A stretch of 57,600 bases of DNA from Promethearchaeota archaeon (GCA_013375475.1 JABXKD010000009.1:1-57600); one strand, 5' to 3'; counted from the first letter of the stretch, positions 42,808 to 52,608 are shown. Made by a program: numbers and translations. The notes: a model not told the origin generated them from the sequence alone.

Positions 42808-44250
42808 CTAAACCCTCCCCCAATCTGAAAACTCCATGATTTTATTATAATTTTCGATTATACTTTTAAAGATTACTGAACCTAAACAAAATGCATTAAT
42901 AAAATCTTCAAATTTTAGCTCTAAGAGTTTGCTGTTTTCTTCCGAAAAACCTACACCGCGTTTAACTTCTATTTTGCCGTCATATCCAGATAGATTCACA
43001 ACAAATTCCTGTTTTTCCAATCCTTTAGTATAAATACCTCTTGCAATCCTAGCTAAACCTCCAATCGGGACGATTTTATCATTAATTTGAGCTAGATAAA
43101 TTCGCAAATCGAATGTGTGTTTATTATTTTCCCAATTAATTAGTGAGAAATCTGCTTTCTCTTGAATTGTGTATGGAAATGGTTCTCGGCTTCTGGAAAA
43201 TTTATTATAAAATTCTTTTTTACTTTCCTCAATAATTTTTATAATTCCTTCAGATTTTTCTCCTTTAAATATCGGAATTACTCCTGCACCCCCAGATCCC
43301 CCGCTAGGTTTTATTATAAAAGACTTTTTATTCTTTTTTATTAATTTTTTTACTTTGTGATTTAAATCTTGTTCATCGTAGGCTTTAGTGAATATTAAAT
43401 ACTTTAAATTATACTTTTTAAGCACATTTTTGCTCAAAAAACTGGCAACATATGTGAGAGATTTATCGTCAGTAATTTTAAAAATTGGATTAACAATTAT
43501 GGTGTTAATTCGACGAAAATCTTTACTAATTAGTTCATCAAATTTTTTATCATTAAGACGCCTTGCTATTCCATCTCCTATTAAAACATGCACTCTTTCG
43601 CCTTGATACCAAAACCAACCATTAGAAAAAGATAAGATCTGACTTAATTGTTTGTAATCAGATATTATAAACACAACTTTCGCTTCATGCTCCTTATTAT
43701 AATTCTCTGAATTAAAAATTTTTAGGGTATATCCCCGAAATTTAATTTTTTTTCTCAAATATTCAACCATAATTACTTTTTCGTGAATTAATCCGTCATT
43801 AAAGGGGACACCTACTAACACTAGGATTTTTTCATTTTCTTCTTTAGACTTTGCGATAGCCTGAGATATTGATTCGTAATAGCCATCATATAATATTGCT
43901 TGTTGCTTTTTCGTGAGTATGGATAAACCCCGATTTGAACCGCCATTCGTTTCGAGCAGGAAGAATTCCTTGTTTTCAGGGTTATTACTTACCATAAAAT
44001 CTACGCTTCCCGCATAAAACGAGTAATTATTACTTACGATATTATCGTTACTCTTAGCAAGCCTCTTTAATGCCTCATTTCTTACACGATCAATAAATTC
44101 ATCATCTTGGGAATCACGAAGTTTTGAAAAAGATATTAAATCTAAACCTAATGATCTCCCCAAGGGAACTAATTCTAAATCAGACTCGGATATCTCTTTT
44201 GACATTAATTTTAGGAATTTGGTTAATAAATTCTCTTCCAAATATATCAC
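42808..44250 (-). CDS. ATP-grasp-like ligase, possibly circularly permuted
   Basis: 480 residues. An N-terminal segment FFLLETNGGSNRGLS near 97 resembles the metal-binding Glu-x-Asn end of ATP-grasp enzymes, preceded by an Asp (SVDFMV). The ATP-binding lysine loop KSFIIKPSGGSGGAGVIPI is near 312, followed by YTIQEKADF and HTFDLRIYLAQINDKIVPIGG near 390. The order metal site first and nucleotide lysine later suggests circular permutation, as in CP_ATPgrasp proteins. The start is GTG. It probably forms an amide or amide-like bond; substrates unknown. No biosynthetic cluster surrounds it. Confidence 0.62.
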   Translation of the reverse strand: MIYLEENLLTKFLKLMSKEISESDLELVPLGRSLGLDLISFSKLRDSQDDEFIDRVRNEALKRLAKSNDNIVSNNYSFYAGSVDFMVSNNPENKEFFLLETNGGSNRGLSILTKKQQAILYDGYYESISQAIAKSKEENEKILVLVGVPFNDGLIHEKVIMVEYLRKKIKFRGYTLKIFNSENYNKEHEAKVVFIISDYKQLSQILSFSNGWFWYQGERVHVLIGDGIARRLNDKKFDELISKDFRRINTIIVNPIFKITDDKSLTYVASFLSKNVLKKYNLKYLIFTKAYDEQDLNHKVKKLIKKNKKSFIIKPSGGSGGAGVIPIFKGEKSEGIIKIIEESKKEFYNKFSRSREPFPYTIQEKADFSLINWENNKHTFDLRIYLAQINDKIVPIGGLARIARGIYTKGLEKQEFVVNLSGYDGKIEVKRGVGFSEENSKLLELKFEDFINAFCLGSVIFKSIIENYNKIMEFSDWGRV

Positions 44251-44319
44251 TACTATGTGATTTTAAAAAGTGATTTGTCTAATTTCAAATTAATATAATT
44301 ATCTATTAGAAGCTAATAA

Positions 44320-45525
44320 TTATAAATATAGATATCCTTGGTGATTCCCTTTAATGCTTAACCTTAGACTTCCAAGCAAAATTTTTTTCACTTTGCTTTG
44401 TTCCTTGAAATTTAAATCGGAAAACAATAAAATGTAGTTCTTTTCAAGATTTATTACGAATAAGAGACCAATTCTTATGAGCTTAGAATCTTCTGTAAGT
44501 AAAGCAATAATTACATAGTGATAAGGGAGAGTAATTAGATTTCTAATATCAATATCTGATTCAATAATTTTATCTTCCTCAAGATCATAACCCGCTTTTA
44601 TGAATTTAATGTCATCTAGAGGTATTGAAATTTTTCTGAAATTTTCTAAAACCTTAGCAAACTGACTTTGGCGTAAAAATCTTCTTTCTTCTTTATCCTT
44701 ATCGTAGAAGTAGTTATTCTGTTCTTTTAAAAATAATATTTTTCTCTTCTTCGATTTAGATGCGTTTTTTTCAATTGCTTCTAATTCTTCGATACTATCG
44801 TCATGAAATACAATCAAGATATCAGGATCTACAGTATCTATAAAAAAATTCTTATATATAATTCCCGCTTCTGTTCTTATCCATCCATCACTATCGATGA
44901 GAATAATATCCGAATCTTTATGCGTCGATTGGAAATTGTTAATTAGGTCGTTACATGAGTGTGATACAATAAATTTGAAATTAGCTTTTGGGAAGGTACT
45001 ACCAATAAAAATGGTATCTTCAGTTTTAATATCAGCGCTTGAAACTATGTTTTCTTTTATTTCCCCTATATTAAGCGTTGTTGGAAGGTATAATAGTTGC
45101 TGTCCTAAATCCGAATCTAAAAATGATGCTTTAAATCCTTCATTGAATAGATTATTAGCTAAATATTTTATAAGAGTAGTTTTGCCACTACTTAATCCTA
45201 AAACCATTAGTTTTATTGGTTTTTTTTCTTCATTTTTGCGAATGATACCGATAACAGTATCCTTAATTTTAATCCATTCTTTACTGATCGTGTTTTCTTC
45301 GACAATTTGTATATTATCCTTGTTACTTGTGATAATCTCAAGTTTCGATGGTTCCAAAGCATATAATGGATAATTATTCGCACTTGGTATTATTATTGTG
45401 CTCTCAAGTTCATTCTTTTCTGGTACAAACACTTTACCAAAAACTTCTATCTTTCCTTCTAACAATCTAACCCTAGATGGACCTTTTACTAAGAGCGTGT
45501 GTTCCGTTTGCACTTCTTGTATCAT
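44320..45525 (-). CDS. Clp1/Grc3-type polynucleotide 5'-hydroxyl kinase
   Basis: Probable RNA 5'-OH kinase of RNA processing, related to eukaryotic Clp1, Nol9 and Grc3. A beta N-terminal domain (EGKIEVFGKVFVPEKNE) precedes a kinase domain with P-loop VLGLSSGKTTL near 133, DSDLGQQ near 163, a strand IILIDSDGWI near 217, and a C-terminal beta domain. 401 residues. The P-loop has three and not four residues between the Gly and GKT, a slight departure from GxxxxGKT. Activity is therefore probable but not certain. Confidence 0.82.
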   Translation of the reverse strand: MIQEVQTEHTLLVKGPSRVRLLEGKIEVFGKVFVPEKNELESTIIIPSANNYPLYALEPSKLEIITSNKDNIQIVEENTISKEWIKIKDTVIGIIRKNEEKKPIKLMVLGLSSGKTTLIKYLANNLFNEGFKASFLDSDLGQQLLYLPTTLNIGEIKENIVSSADIKTEDTIFIGSTFPKANFKFIVSHSCNDLINNFQSTHKDSDIILIDSDGWIRTEAGIIYKNFFIDTVDPDILIVFHDDSIEELEAIEKNASKSKKRKILFLKEQNNYFYDKDKEERRFLRQSQFAKVLENFRKISIPLDDIKFIKAGYDLEEDKIIESDIDIRNLITLPYHYVIIALLTEDSKLIRIGLLFVINLEKNYILLFSDLNFKEQSKVKKILLGSLRLSIKGNHQGYLYL

Positions 45526-45645
45526 GTATTCCTCAAATCATCGTTTATAAAAAATAATAACTATTATTTCTCTTACATTTATACTTATTATCTAAAAGAA
45601 TTATAGTTTTTCTTTCAATTCTGTTATTTTTATTTATAAAATGAT

Positions 45646-46176
45646 CTACTCCTTAAATTCTTTATAACATGGGATACACATAATTTTACCTTGATAATTC
45701 ATCATCCGGCTATCCATTGTAAGTTCGCCACATATACTGCAAGGTACTGATTCCTCTATCTGAGCCATCCCAGGAGGATCATAATCAATATTTCTAATGT
45801 CAAAAACATCTTCAGGTTTCATACTAAGAAGTTTCTGAATTTTCTCGTCTCTTGAAAGCTTTTTATCTAAAATAGTTTTTTTTAGAGATAACCTTATTCC
45901 TTTTTGATTTTTTCTACTATAGATCTTGTAATTGCTTTTACCATAATCCTTATGAATAAAATTACCCTTACCGTACGTTGTACCTAATATAGCTTGAAGT
46001 GCATCAACGCTGCAATTATCAGTTTCAACAACCGCTACTAGTTCTTCGTCAGGAGAGTGCTCAAAACCATGTTCTATAGCGTATTTCGCGACTAATACGC
46101 CAATTGCTATTCCTGGACATATGTGTCCATGAAATATGGTTGCTTTCTTCATCAACTCTCTTATTTCCACTATCAA
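45646..46176 (-). CDS. FmdE-like protein (formylmethanofuran dehydrogenase subunit E family)
   Basis: 176 residues. An FmdE domain with FHGHICPGIAIG near residue 15 and VETDNCSVDALQAILG is followed by a C-terminal zinc ribbon (CSICGE...CIPCYKEF). In methanogens FmdE/FwdE associates with formylmethanofuran dehydrogenase, but stand-alone homologs are common and their role is unclear. No fwd genes are in the window. The start is TTG 46176, GTG 46170 or ATG 46152; the family needs residues before HGH, so one of the first two is preferred. Confidence 0.83.
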   Translation of the reverse strand: MIVEIRELMKKATIFHGHICPGIAIGVLVAKYAIEHGFEHSPDEELVAVVETDNCSVDALQAILGTTYGKGNFIHKDYGKSNYKIYSRKNQKGIRLSLKKTILDKKLSRDEKIQKLLSMKPEDVFDIRNIDYDPPGMAQIEESVPCSICGELTMDSRMMNYQGKIMCIPCYKEFKE

Positions 46177-46254
46177 TCAGCTCATTGTTTAAGATTTAAT
46201 AAAAATATCAAATATATTAATTTTTTTAATGACTTAAATATAATTATAATAATT

Positions 46255-46746
46255 ATGAAATTTCTTACGGATGCTATGTTAGGAAAACTCACGCGGTTCC
46301 TAAGAATCTTTGGTTACGATACTATATATGCTAACGATCTACTAGATTTTTATTGCGAAAATCCCGTCCAAGACAAAAATCTGAAAGAATATGCACTTTT
46401 GAGCAACAGATTAGTAATAACGAAAGATTTGCCATTCTATAATGAAATTAGGGAAAAAGCCATTTTACTAGAAGGTAAAGGCGTTTATAATTACTTAGAT
46501 CAACTTAAACGAATGTTAAATTTAGTTTATGATTTTGACATAGAAAAAGCAAGATGTTCTGTCTGTAATTCAATGTTAGTGAAGATTAATGATAAGAATT
46601 CAATTAAAGAATTAGTTAAACACGAAACTTTTAAGAATTATGACGAATTTTTTCAATGCAATAATCCAAGTTGCCAGAAAGTATTCTGGAATGGGCCACA
46701 TATAGCTGACATCAATGAAAAACTGAGAGATGAGGTAAATTACTAA
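46255..46746 (+). CDS. Mut7-C PIN-like RNase domain protein
   Basis: 163 residues from the ATG at 46255. The Mut7-C signature KFLTDAMLGKLTRFLRIFGYDT opens the chain, with LVITKDLPFYNE in the PIN-like core and a C-terminal zinc ribbon (CSVCNSM...CNNPSCQKVFWNGPH). These are predicted RNases. The longer open frame to 46123 overlaps the FmdE gene on the other strand and lacks similarity, so the shorter start is chosen; an AT-rich TATA-like stretch precedes it. Confidence 0.88.
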   Translation: MKFLTDAMLGKLTRFLRIFGYDTIYANDLLDFYCENPVQDKNLKEYALLSNRLVITKDLPFYNEIREKAILLEGKGVYNYLDQLKRMLNLVYDFDIEKARCSVCNSMLVKINDKNSIKELVKHETFKNYDEFFQCNNPSCQKVFWNGPHIADINEKLRDEVNY

Positions 46747-46979
46747 GTATTACTATTTTTAAAATGGGTTTTTTTAATATCTTCAAATTTTAGTTTTACT
46801 TTCTCTGCTTCCTCTTTTGCTCCCCCTTTTTCAAACATTCCATGTGCTTGAGAGAGCAATTCGAGACATTTTTTATATTCCCTATTCTTAAAATGATTTT
46901 CTGAAAGTTCAACTAAGTAATGCCCTTTTTTAACATAGAATTCAATGAACTGCGCAGATGTATCTATTTTTCTACTCAT
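46743..46979 (-). CDS. Small TPR-like helical protein
   Basis: 78 residues, all helical, with a tetratricopeptide-like pattern (YLVELSENHFKNREYKKCLELLSQAHGMFEKGG). It could be a single TPR hairpin or MIT-like three-helix bundle, so a protein-interaction role is plausible. The 3' end overlaps the stop of the Mut7-C gene by 4 bp. Start ATG at 46979. Confidence 0.6.
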   Translation of the reverse strand: MSRKIDTSAQFIEFYVKKGHYLVELSENHFKNREYKKCLELLSQAHGMFEKGGAKEEAEKVKLKFEDIKKTHFKNSNT

Positions 46980-47049
46980 TTTTAATAAAATGCATTTTTT
47001 TTAGTATATCTATTTAATAAAGCTAAAGTAATTAAAAATTTGTATTAAC

Positions 47050-48480
47050 CTAATTTTCCTCTATACGACGGAAATTTTCCATATCAACAACTTTTGCTTG
47101 CAAACGTGATTCATTAGCTGCAAAAGCCATAAGATGGCTTTCTAAAGTTTCAAAAGCGTTTGTTAAAGGTTTAGTTTTGCTCTTATGAAGCGTATCTAAA
47201 AAAGCATCAATTAAAGCAACATCACCTCCACCATGAGCAGAACCTTCAATTGTTAATTTTTCAGAAAAAATTACTTCCTTAGTACCGGAAAAATGATCAA
47301 ACAATGTAATTTTTTGACCTGAATCAAAAAATTTACCTATAAGTGTGGCTTTGGTACCATCAATTCTTAGAGTTCGCCCCTCCCGTTCACTAAATCCGTG
47401 CATAGTTAAATTAGCTGTCACACTATTCTCAAATTCGATATTAACGACTTGATGGTCAACTACATTGTTATCGCACTTATAAACGCATCTTCCATAAGGA
47501 CTTGTTTTAAGAATTTCCATTTTCGTTTCATCGGAATAGTTTTCGATAACTTCTTCAGGGCGTCCAGAATAAAGCGGTTCCACTGGCCATCCTTTCCAAT
47601 ATCGCAATCGTTCTAAAAGTTTAATTACCTTACTTAAAGTAGTTAATAATCTTACGTGATTTTTTCTTAAACTAGCTAGAACTTTTAGCCCAAATTGATC
47701 TGTTTTTTCTAATATTTGGATTATAGGAATAATATCGATATATATTCTTGGAGCGTAGTACAAACAGGTTTGTTCTATAGGACATCCTTCTACACAGTAC
47801 TTTGGAGAATTTTTAGGCGCATTGGAAGGTGTAAAATGCTTTAAACTTCCGAAGGAACTTATCTTTTTTGGTTTATCTCCAACCATCCAAAAAAGTAAAT
47901 CTAAATCATGACAGCATTTTGCAAGTATCATCGGAGATGATAAATTTACATTTCTCCAGTTTCCCCTAACAAAACTGTGTGCCATGTGGTACCAGCTCAC
48001 ATTTTCTCGATGAGATATATTTACAATGTTTCCTAATAATCCTTTTTCAATAGTCTCTTTTACTGTTAAAAAGAAGTTTGTATACCTTAAAACATGGCCA
48101 ATTCCTAATATCCTACCTGTTTCTTCGACTTTATTGACAATCTTAGTGCAGCCCTCAAGAGTATGTGCCATGGGTTTTTCCAAAAGAACATTATACCCTT
48201 TATCAAGGGCTTTCAGAGAAGGTTCAACATGCAATTGGTCTTGGGTGCAAACGAAAACAACATCAGCGAATTTTTCTTCACCCAGAACCTCTTCCCAGCT
48301 GTTATACATTTGTTCTAAAGGTATATTATGAAGTCGGACGAATTTTTCCCTCCTAAATTGAATAGGTTCGGCTACAGCTACAAATCTTAGTTTATTAGGA
48401 AATTTGAGAGCGTAATTACCATATGCATCCATCCCTCTATTACCAGCACCTATTAAAATCGCTGTAATTACATTTCCCAT
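47050..48480 (-). CDS. Gfo/Idh/MocA-family oxidoreductase
   Basis: NAD(P)-dependent sugar or cyclitol dehydrogenase-like enzyme. Rossmann loop AILIGAGNRGMDAYG near 7, VFVCTQDQLHVEP and catalytic-type LLEKPMAH near 100, then the beta-sheet dimer domain. 476 residues, longer than the usual 350 because of an insert with Cys (CVEGCPIEQTCLYYAP near 235) and helical segments to about 310. The insert Cys could bind a metal. It starts 15 nt downstream of the aroC stop on the same strand, so the two may be co-transcribed. Substrate unknown. Confidence 0.87.
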   Translation of the reverse strand: MGNVITAILIGAGNRGMDAYGNYALKFPNKLRFVAVAEPIQFRREKFVRLHNIPLEQMYNSWEEVLGEEKFADVVFVCTQDQLHVEPSLKALDKGYNVLLEKPMAHTLEGCTKIVNKVEETGRILGIGHVLRYTNFFLTVKETIEKGLLGNIVNISHRENVSWYHMAHSFVRGNWRNVNLSSPMILAKCCHDLDLLFWMVGDKPKKISSFGSLKHFTPSNAPKNSPKYCVEGCPIEQTCLYYAPRIYIDIIPIIQILEKTDQFGLKVLASLRKNHVRLLTTLSKVIKLLERLRYWKGWPVEPLYSGRPEEVIENYSDETKMEILKTSPYGRCVYKCDNNVVDHQVVNIEFENSVTANLTMHGFSEREGRTLRIDGTKATLIGKFFDSGQKITLFDHFSGTKEVIFSEKLTIEGSAHGGGDVALIDAFLDTLHKSKTKPLTNAFETLESHLMAFAANESRLQAKVVDMENFRRIEEN

Positions 48481-48495
48481 TTCTAATTCAATCCT

Positions 48496-49614
48496 TTAAT
48501 CTTTTAAAACACTAGGGATTTTCCCTTCAATTAGTAAAAAATCTAATATAACTATTGCCGCTATAGATTCAACAACTACTATTGCTCGAGGAACTATGCA
48601 AGGATCGTGCCGGCCTTCGATTTTTATATCGTCTTCTTCCATTGTTTTAATGTTAACTGTTTTTTGGATTTTTCCTATTGAAGGAGTTGGTTTTACAGCT
48701 ACAGTAAATACAATTGGCATTCCGGTTGAAATTCCACCTATAATTCCGCCAGAATCGTTTTTAGTAGCTTTAATTTCACCATTTTTGATTGTCCATGGGT
48801 CGTTATGTTCTGAACCTTTCATTCTTGATGCTCTAAATCCCGCACCAAACTCAATCCCCTTTACTGCTGGTATTGAAAAAACACCTTTGCTGATGTTAGA
48901 TTCTAGGCTGTTAAAAATTGGTCCTCCGATTCCAGGAGGAAGTTTATTAATTATGCAACGAATAGTACCACCAACAGAATCGTTAGCTTTTTTAGTAATC
49001 TCTATCAATTTTTCCATTTTTTTTGAAATTTCGATATCCAACGCTCCCACTGGCGATTTTTTTCTCCGTTGGAGGAGAGGTTCGAGATCATTAATAGAAT
49101 GATCTTTGTTATCTTCAACATTTCCTACACTTTTAGTGTACGCTAAGATTGAAATGTTAACCTTACTCAATAATTGTTTAGCAATAGCTCCTGCCATGAC
49201 AAATCCGGCAGTGATTCTTCCTGAAAACCTTCCAGAACCGCGAAAATCTGCAAAATCACCAAACTTCTGCAAACTTACATAATCAGCATGAGAAGGCCTT
49301 AATAGATTTTTAGAACTTTCGTAGTTTGAAGAATCTACATCTTGATTCTTAATAATTAGACAAATAGGAGCACCTGTCGTTCTATCATTAAAAATTCCCG
49401 ATAACGCCTCTACCCTATCTTGTTCTTTACGGGCTGTAGTAAAACTCGATTGTCCTGGTTTTCTTGTGTTTAATTCGCGTTGGATGTAATCTAGATCAAT
49501 TTTTAATCCCGCAGGAGTTCCATCAATAACGACTCCAACCACTTTACCATGACTTTCGCCAAAAGAAGTAATTCTAAATTTCGTTCCTAATGTATTATCT
49601 CCCATTTTTATCAT
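48496..49614 (-). CDS. aroC: Chorismate synthase
   Basis: Last step of the shikimate pathway, converting EPSP to chorismate with reduced FMN. It shows FRITSFGESHGKVVGVVIDG near 14, LRPSHADYVSLQKFGDFADFRG and GSGRFSGRITAGFV. 372 residues. The in-frame ATG at 49605 (MGDNTLGTKFR) aligns best with family starts and may be the true initiation codon. Divergent from aroA across about 207 bp. Confidence 0.95.
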   Translation of the reverse strand: MIKMGDNTLGTKFRITSFGESHGKVVGVVIDGTPAGLKIDLDYIQRELNTRKPGQSSFTTARKEQDRVEALSGIFNDRTTGAPICLIIKNQDVDSSNYESSKNLLRPSHADYVSLQKFGDFADFRGSGRFSGRITAGFVMAGAIAKQLLSKVNISILAYTKSVGNVEDNKDHSINDLEPLLQRRKKSPVGALDIEISKKMEKLIEITKKANDSVGGTIRCIINKLPPGIGGPIFNSLESNISKGVFSIPAVKGIEFGAGFRASRMKGSEHNDPWTIKNGEIKATKNDSGGIIGGISTGMPIVFTVAVKPTPSIGKIQKTVNIKTMEEDDIKIEGRHDPCIVPRAIVVVESIAAIVILDFLLIEGKIPSVLKD

Positions 49615-49821
49615 CCTATTTAGAATGCTAAAGCTCCAATCAACTATTTATTTCAATTATGATAATATGAGTAGTCTTCACTTATTATTTTTTATGAATC
49701 GTAATTATCATATCCTTTAAATCTAATAGTGTAAAAACGCTAAAAATAAAATAGAAATATAATAAAAGTCTTCTTTTATTTTAATTTAAGAACTTATAGT
49801 ATTAATTTTTAAAACAGATCA

Positions 49822-51147
49822 ATGAAACTAAAAATTTATCCGACAACAAAACTTCAAGGGGAGATTACTGCTCCGTCTTCTAAAAGTTATTCTCATCGTG
49901 CTTTTATAGCGTCTAGCCTTGCTAAAGAAGTATCCATAATTAAAAAACCTCTGATATCGGGGGATGTAAAAGTTACAATTGAAATTTTAAATACATTAGG
50001 TCATAGAATTACAAAAGTATCAGAAGATACCTATATGGTTAAAGGTAGCTCCGGAAAAATAAAAGCTATTAATAAAACTCTAGATTGTAAGAATTCTGGG
50101 ACTTCTCTTCGGATCTTTTGCGCTTTAGCTTTGTTGATTGAGGGCGGGCTTACTTTTTCGGGAGAGTTTCTAAAAAGAAGGCGACCTATTATACCGTTAC
50201 TAAAGGCTTTAGAATTGCTTGGGGGAAATTACGAATTATTTGATGAAACTTTAACGATCAAGCGTAAAGGGAAGAATTGTAGCCCAATAGAATTACCAGG
50301 AAATATAAGCTCCCAGTTTATAACCGCTTTACTAATGATATGCCCTTTATTGACATGTAAAAAGACTAATTCTATTACGATAAACATAACATCTCCTATC
50401 ACATCATATCCTTATGTAAAAATCACTTTAGATGTATTAAAATCATTTGGAATTAACATTCAAGAAAATTTAAACGAAAGCAAGCTTGGTAAATATATAA
50501 TATCTTGTGAACAAAATTATAGAGCCCAAACTTACGAAATTCCTGGTGATTTTTCATCAGCTTCTTTTATGATCGTCGCTGCTATCCTTTCCCCGGAAGA
50601 CTCGAAAGTAATTATAAATAATCTCAATTTTGACAAACCCCAAGGCGACCGAAAAATAATTGAGATACTTCGGAGGATGGGAGCTAAAATTGAAGTATTT
50701 AGGGATAAAAAAAGTATTACTGTAACTGGTAATTTAAGTAAATATCCCTTAACAGGTATAGCTGTTGATATCGAAGATACTCCCGACTTATTCCCTATCC
50801 TATCTGTTGTTGGAGCATTTGCAAAGGGCAAGACAGAACTTTATAACGCTTCAAACATTAGGGGTAAAGAAAGCGATAGAATTTCACTAATCGCCCAAGG
50901 TTTAAGTAAAATGGGTGTTAGGGTAAAAGAAGGAGAAGATTTTCTCACAATATTTCACTGCGATCAGTTAGAAGGCTCTATTATAAGTCATGAAAATGAT
51001 CATAGAATCGTTATGGCACTTACAATTGCGTCCTTGTTTGCTAATACACCTTCCCAAATATCCGATATTGAGGTTGTTGAAGATTCCTACCCAAATTTTA
51101 TTGAGGACATCATAAAGTTGGGAGCGAAAGTTGATAAATTAGAATAA
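49822..51147 (+). CDS. aroA: EPSP synthase (3-phosphoshikimate 1-carboxyvinyltransferase)
   Basis: Joins phosphoenolpyruvate to shikimate-3-phosphate, the step before AroC. N-terminal ITAPSSKSYSHRAFIAS with the substrate-binding Lys and Arg, NSGTSLRIFCALALL near 95, RRRPIIPLLKALELLGG near 122, and NIRGKESDRISLIAQGL near 345. 441 residues. Divergent from aroC, so both are likely expressed from the shared intergenic region; other shikimate genes are not in the window. Confidence 0.95.
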   Translation: MKLKIYPTTKLQGEITAPSSKSYSHRAFIASSLAKEVSIIKKPLISGDVKVTIEILNTLGHRITKVSEDTYMVKGSSGKIKAINKTLDCKNSGTSLRIFCALALLIEGGLTFSGEFLKRRRPIIPLLKALELLGGNYELFDETLTIKRKGKNCSPIELPGNISSQFITALLMICPLLTCKKTNSITINITSPITSYPYVKITLDVLKSFGINIQENLNESKLGKYIISCEQNYRAQTYEIPGDFSSASFMIVAAILSPEDSKVIINNLNFDKPQGDRKIIEILRRMGAKIEVFRDKKSITVTGNLSKYPLTGIAVDIEDTPDLFPILSVVGAFAKGKTELYNASNIRGKESDRISLIAQGLSKMGVRVKEGEDFLTIFHCDQLEGSIISHENDHRIVMALTIASLFANTPSQISDIEVVEDSYPNFIEDIIKLGAKVDKLE

Positions 51148-51164
51148 TACCAAAATCCTTTAAA

Positions 51165-51581
51165 TTATCGAAAAGATTTTTGTCTTCTTGCTCGAGCCTT
51201 TTTTCCACCAAAATGCTTTGGTTCAGTTCTCCTTGAATCTCCAGAAAGTAATGATTCTTCGTATTCTCTAAAAGACTTTTCAATAGTTTTTGTACCAATA
51301 AATTTATTAAGGGATTTAGCAATAGCAATTCGTACGGCGTCAGTCTGCCCCATTGTTCCACCCCCCTTTACAGATATATTAATATCGCACTTTTCTATCT
51401 TAGGATGATCGATAACTTCAAAAACTTCTTGAATACGCATTCTTGCGATATCGGGTTCGTAGTTTTCTAGCGGGACATTATTAATTTTAATCTGTCCTTT
51501 AGCGGGATATTTTAGCACAGCTCGAGCGATTGCTGTTTTTCTTTTTCCTGAAGATTGAATTACTTTTGTTCTTTCTGACAT
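51165..51581 (-). CDS. rps9: Small-subunit ribosomal protein uS9
   Basis: 138 residues. Archaeal uS9 with GKRKTAIARAVL near residue 13, GGGTMGQTDAVRIAIAKSL, and the conserved basic C-terminus KKARARRQKSFR, whose final Arg normally reaches the P-site tRNA. Last gene of the eL18-uL13-uS9 unit. The usual downstream rpoN and rpoK genes are absent; aroA converges after 17 nt. Confidence 0.96.
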   Translation of the reverse strand: MSERTKVIQSSGKRKTAIARAVLKYPAKGQIKINNVPLENYEPDIARMRIQEVFEVIDHPKIEKCDINISVKGGGTMGQTDAVRIAIAKSLNKFIGTKTIEKSFREYEESLLSGDSRRTEPKHFGGKKARARRQKSFR

Positions 51582-51586
51582 AAGTT

Positions 51587-52057
51587 TTAAACCTCAATTT
51601 CTAATTTGTTCCAACCAATTCTCGAACAAAGATTTTCTAGAGTAATATACTTGTTGTAATAGGAAAGTCTTTTTTTATCTGAAAATGGTATTTCCGTTGG
51701 GATTAATGTTTGATATCTATTCTGAAACCGTTCCGGAATTGCTCCGATATAAACATGTACGCGTTTTAATGCATCCTTACCTCTAATTTTTTTCGTTGGA
51801 AGCATTTTCTTAATTACATTCCTCATAAATGTATCAGGTCTTCTCGGCCAGAAAGGTCCGCGCCTTGGATTAGTTGCAGTGCTAATATTTAATTTGTTTA
51901 AATATTTTTCATGAATATCCCGCTTAGAACCACTAATTATAGCTTCTTTAGCATTTATTATGACGATTTTTTCTCCCAATAACGCCTTTTTAGCTACTTG
52001 GCTACAAAACCTTCCTAAAATCTTGTTCTTCGCGTCCATTAAAAGGTATTCTTGCAT
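51587..52057 (-). CDS. rpl13: Large-subunit ribosomal protein uL13
   Basis: 156 residues. Archaeal uL13 with DAKNKILGRFCSQVAKKAL, IINAKEAIISGSK, RRGPFWPRRPDTFMRNVIKKM and KDALKRVHVYIG. Separated from uS9 by 5 nt and from eL18 by 25 nt, forming the conserved ribosomal-protein trio. Confidence 0.96.
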   Translation of the reverse strand: MQEYLLMDAKNKILGRFCSQVAKKALLGEKIVIINAKEAIISGSKRDIHEKYLNKLNISTATNPRRGPFWPRRPDTFMRNVIKKMLPTKKIRGKDALKRVHVYIGAIPERFQNRYQTLIPTEIPFSDKKRLSYYNKYITLENLCSRIGWNKLEIEV

Positions 52058-52082
52058 TTGACTCTCTCTCGAATTTATATTT

Positions 52083-52439
52083 TTAATAAAAAACTTTTAC
52101 ATTTTTCCCCTTGGGATTTTGCTCAAATAGTTCTTCTATCGATAAAAGTTTACCGCCTGAAGATTCTATTTTTTTTTGAGCAGCTTTAGAACAATCTAGA
52201 CAAGCAATAGTTAATTTATGGTCAATAGCACCAACACCTAATACCTTACCGGGGACAACTATTACATCATTTTCTTTTGTTTTATTATTGATTCTATAGA
52301 GATTCGCTTCTACTCGATCTCTCCTAGCTCCTGAAAGTTTTTTTGATACCTTTCTCCAAATTCTTCTTTTAGTCTTCCACAATTCGCGAATCAGCTTCCG
52401 ATTGTAATAATTACTTGGTCCCGTAATTCGATGACTCAT
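52083..52439 (-). CDS. rpl18e: Large-subunit ribosomal protein eL18
   Basis: 118 residues. eL18 with LIRELWKTKRRIWRKVSKKLSG, VIVVPGKVLGVGAIDHKLTIACLDCS. Archaeal/eukaryotic-specific protein. In most archaea rpoD lies directly upstream; here a transporter gene intervenes. Confidence 0.95.
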   Translation of the reverse strand: MSHRITGPSNYYNRKLIRELWKTKRRIWRKVSKKLSGARRDRVEANLYRINNKTKENDVIVVPGKVLGVGAIDHKLTIACLDCSKAAQKKIESSGGKLLSIEELFEQNPKGKNVKVFY

Positions 52440-52608
52440 TTTGTGCTCATTTGTTTAATTACTAGAAAATTAATCTTGAGAATTGCCCAAAACTTAAATA
52501 TTTTTTCGATTTATTTAATTGTCTTTTATTCTTATGCTCAGAAAGTAATCAGTAAGAATCAATTATTTTTTTTCTTAAGTTTATTCACGTTCGCAAGACA
52601 ATAAACTC

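Noticed and set aside
46123..46254. N-terminal extension of the Mut7-C protein
   Set aside because: It overlaps the start of the FmdE gene on the other strand and is unlike the family; the Mut7-C signature begins at the ATG at 46255.
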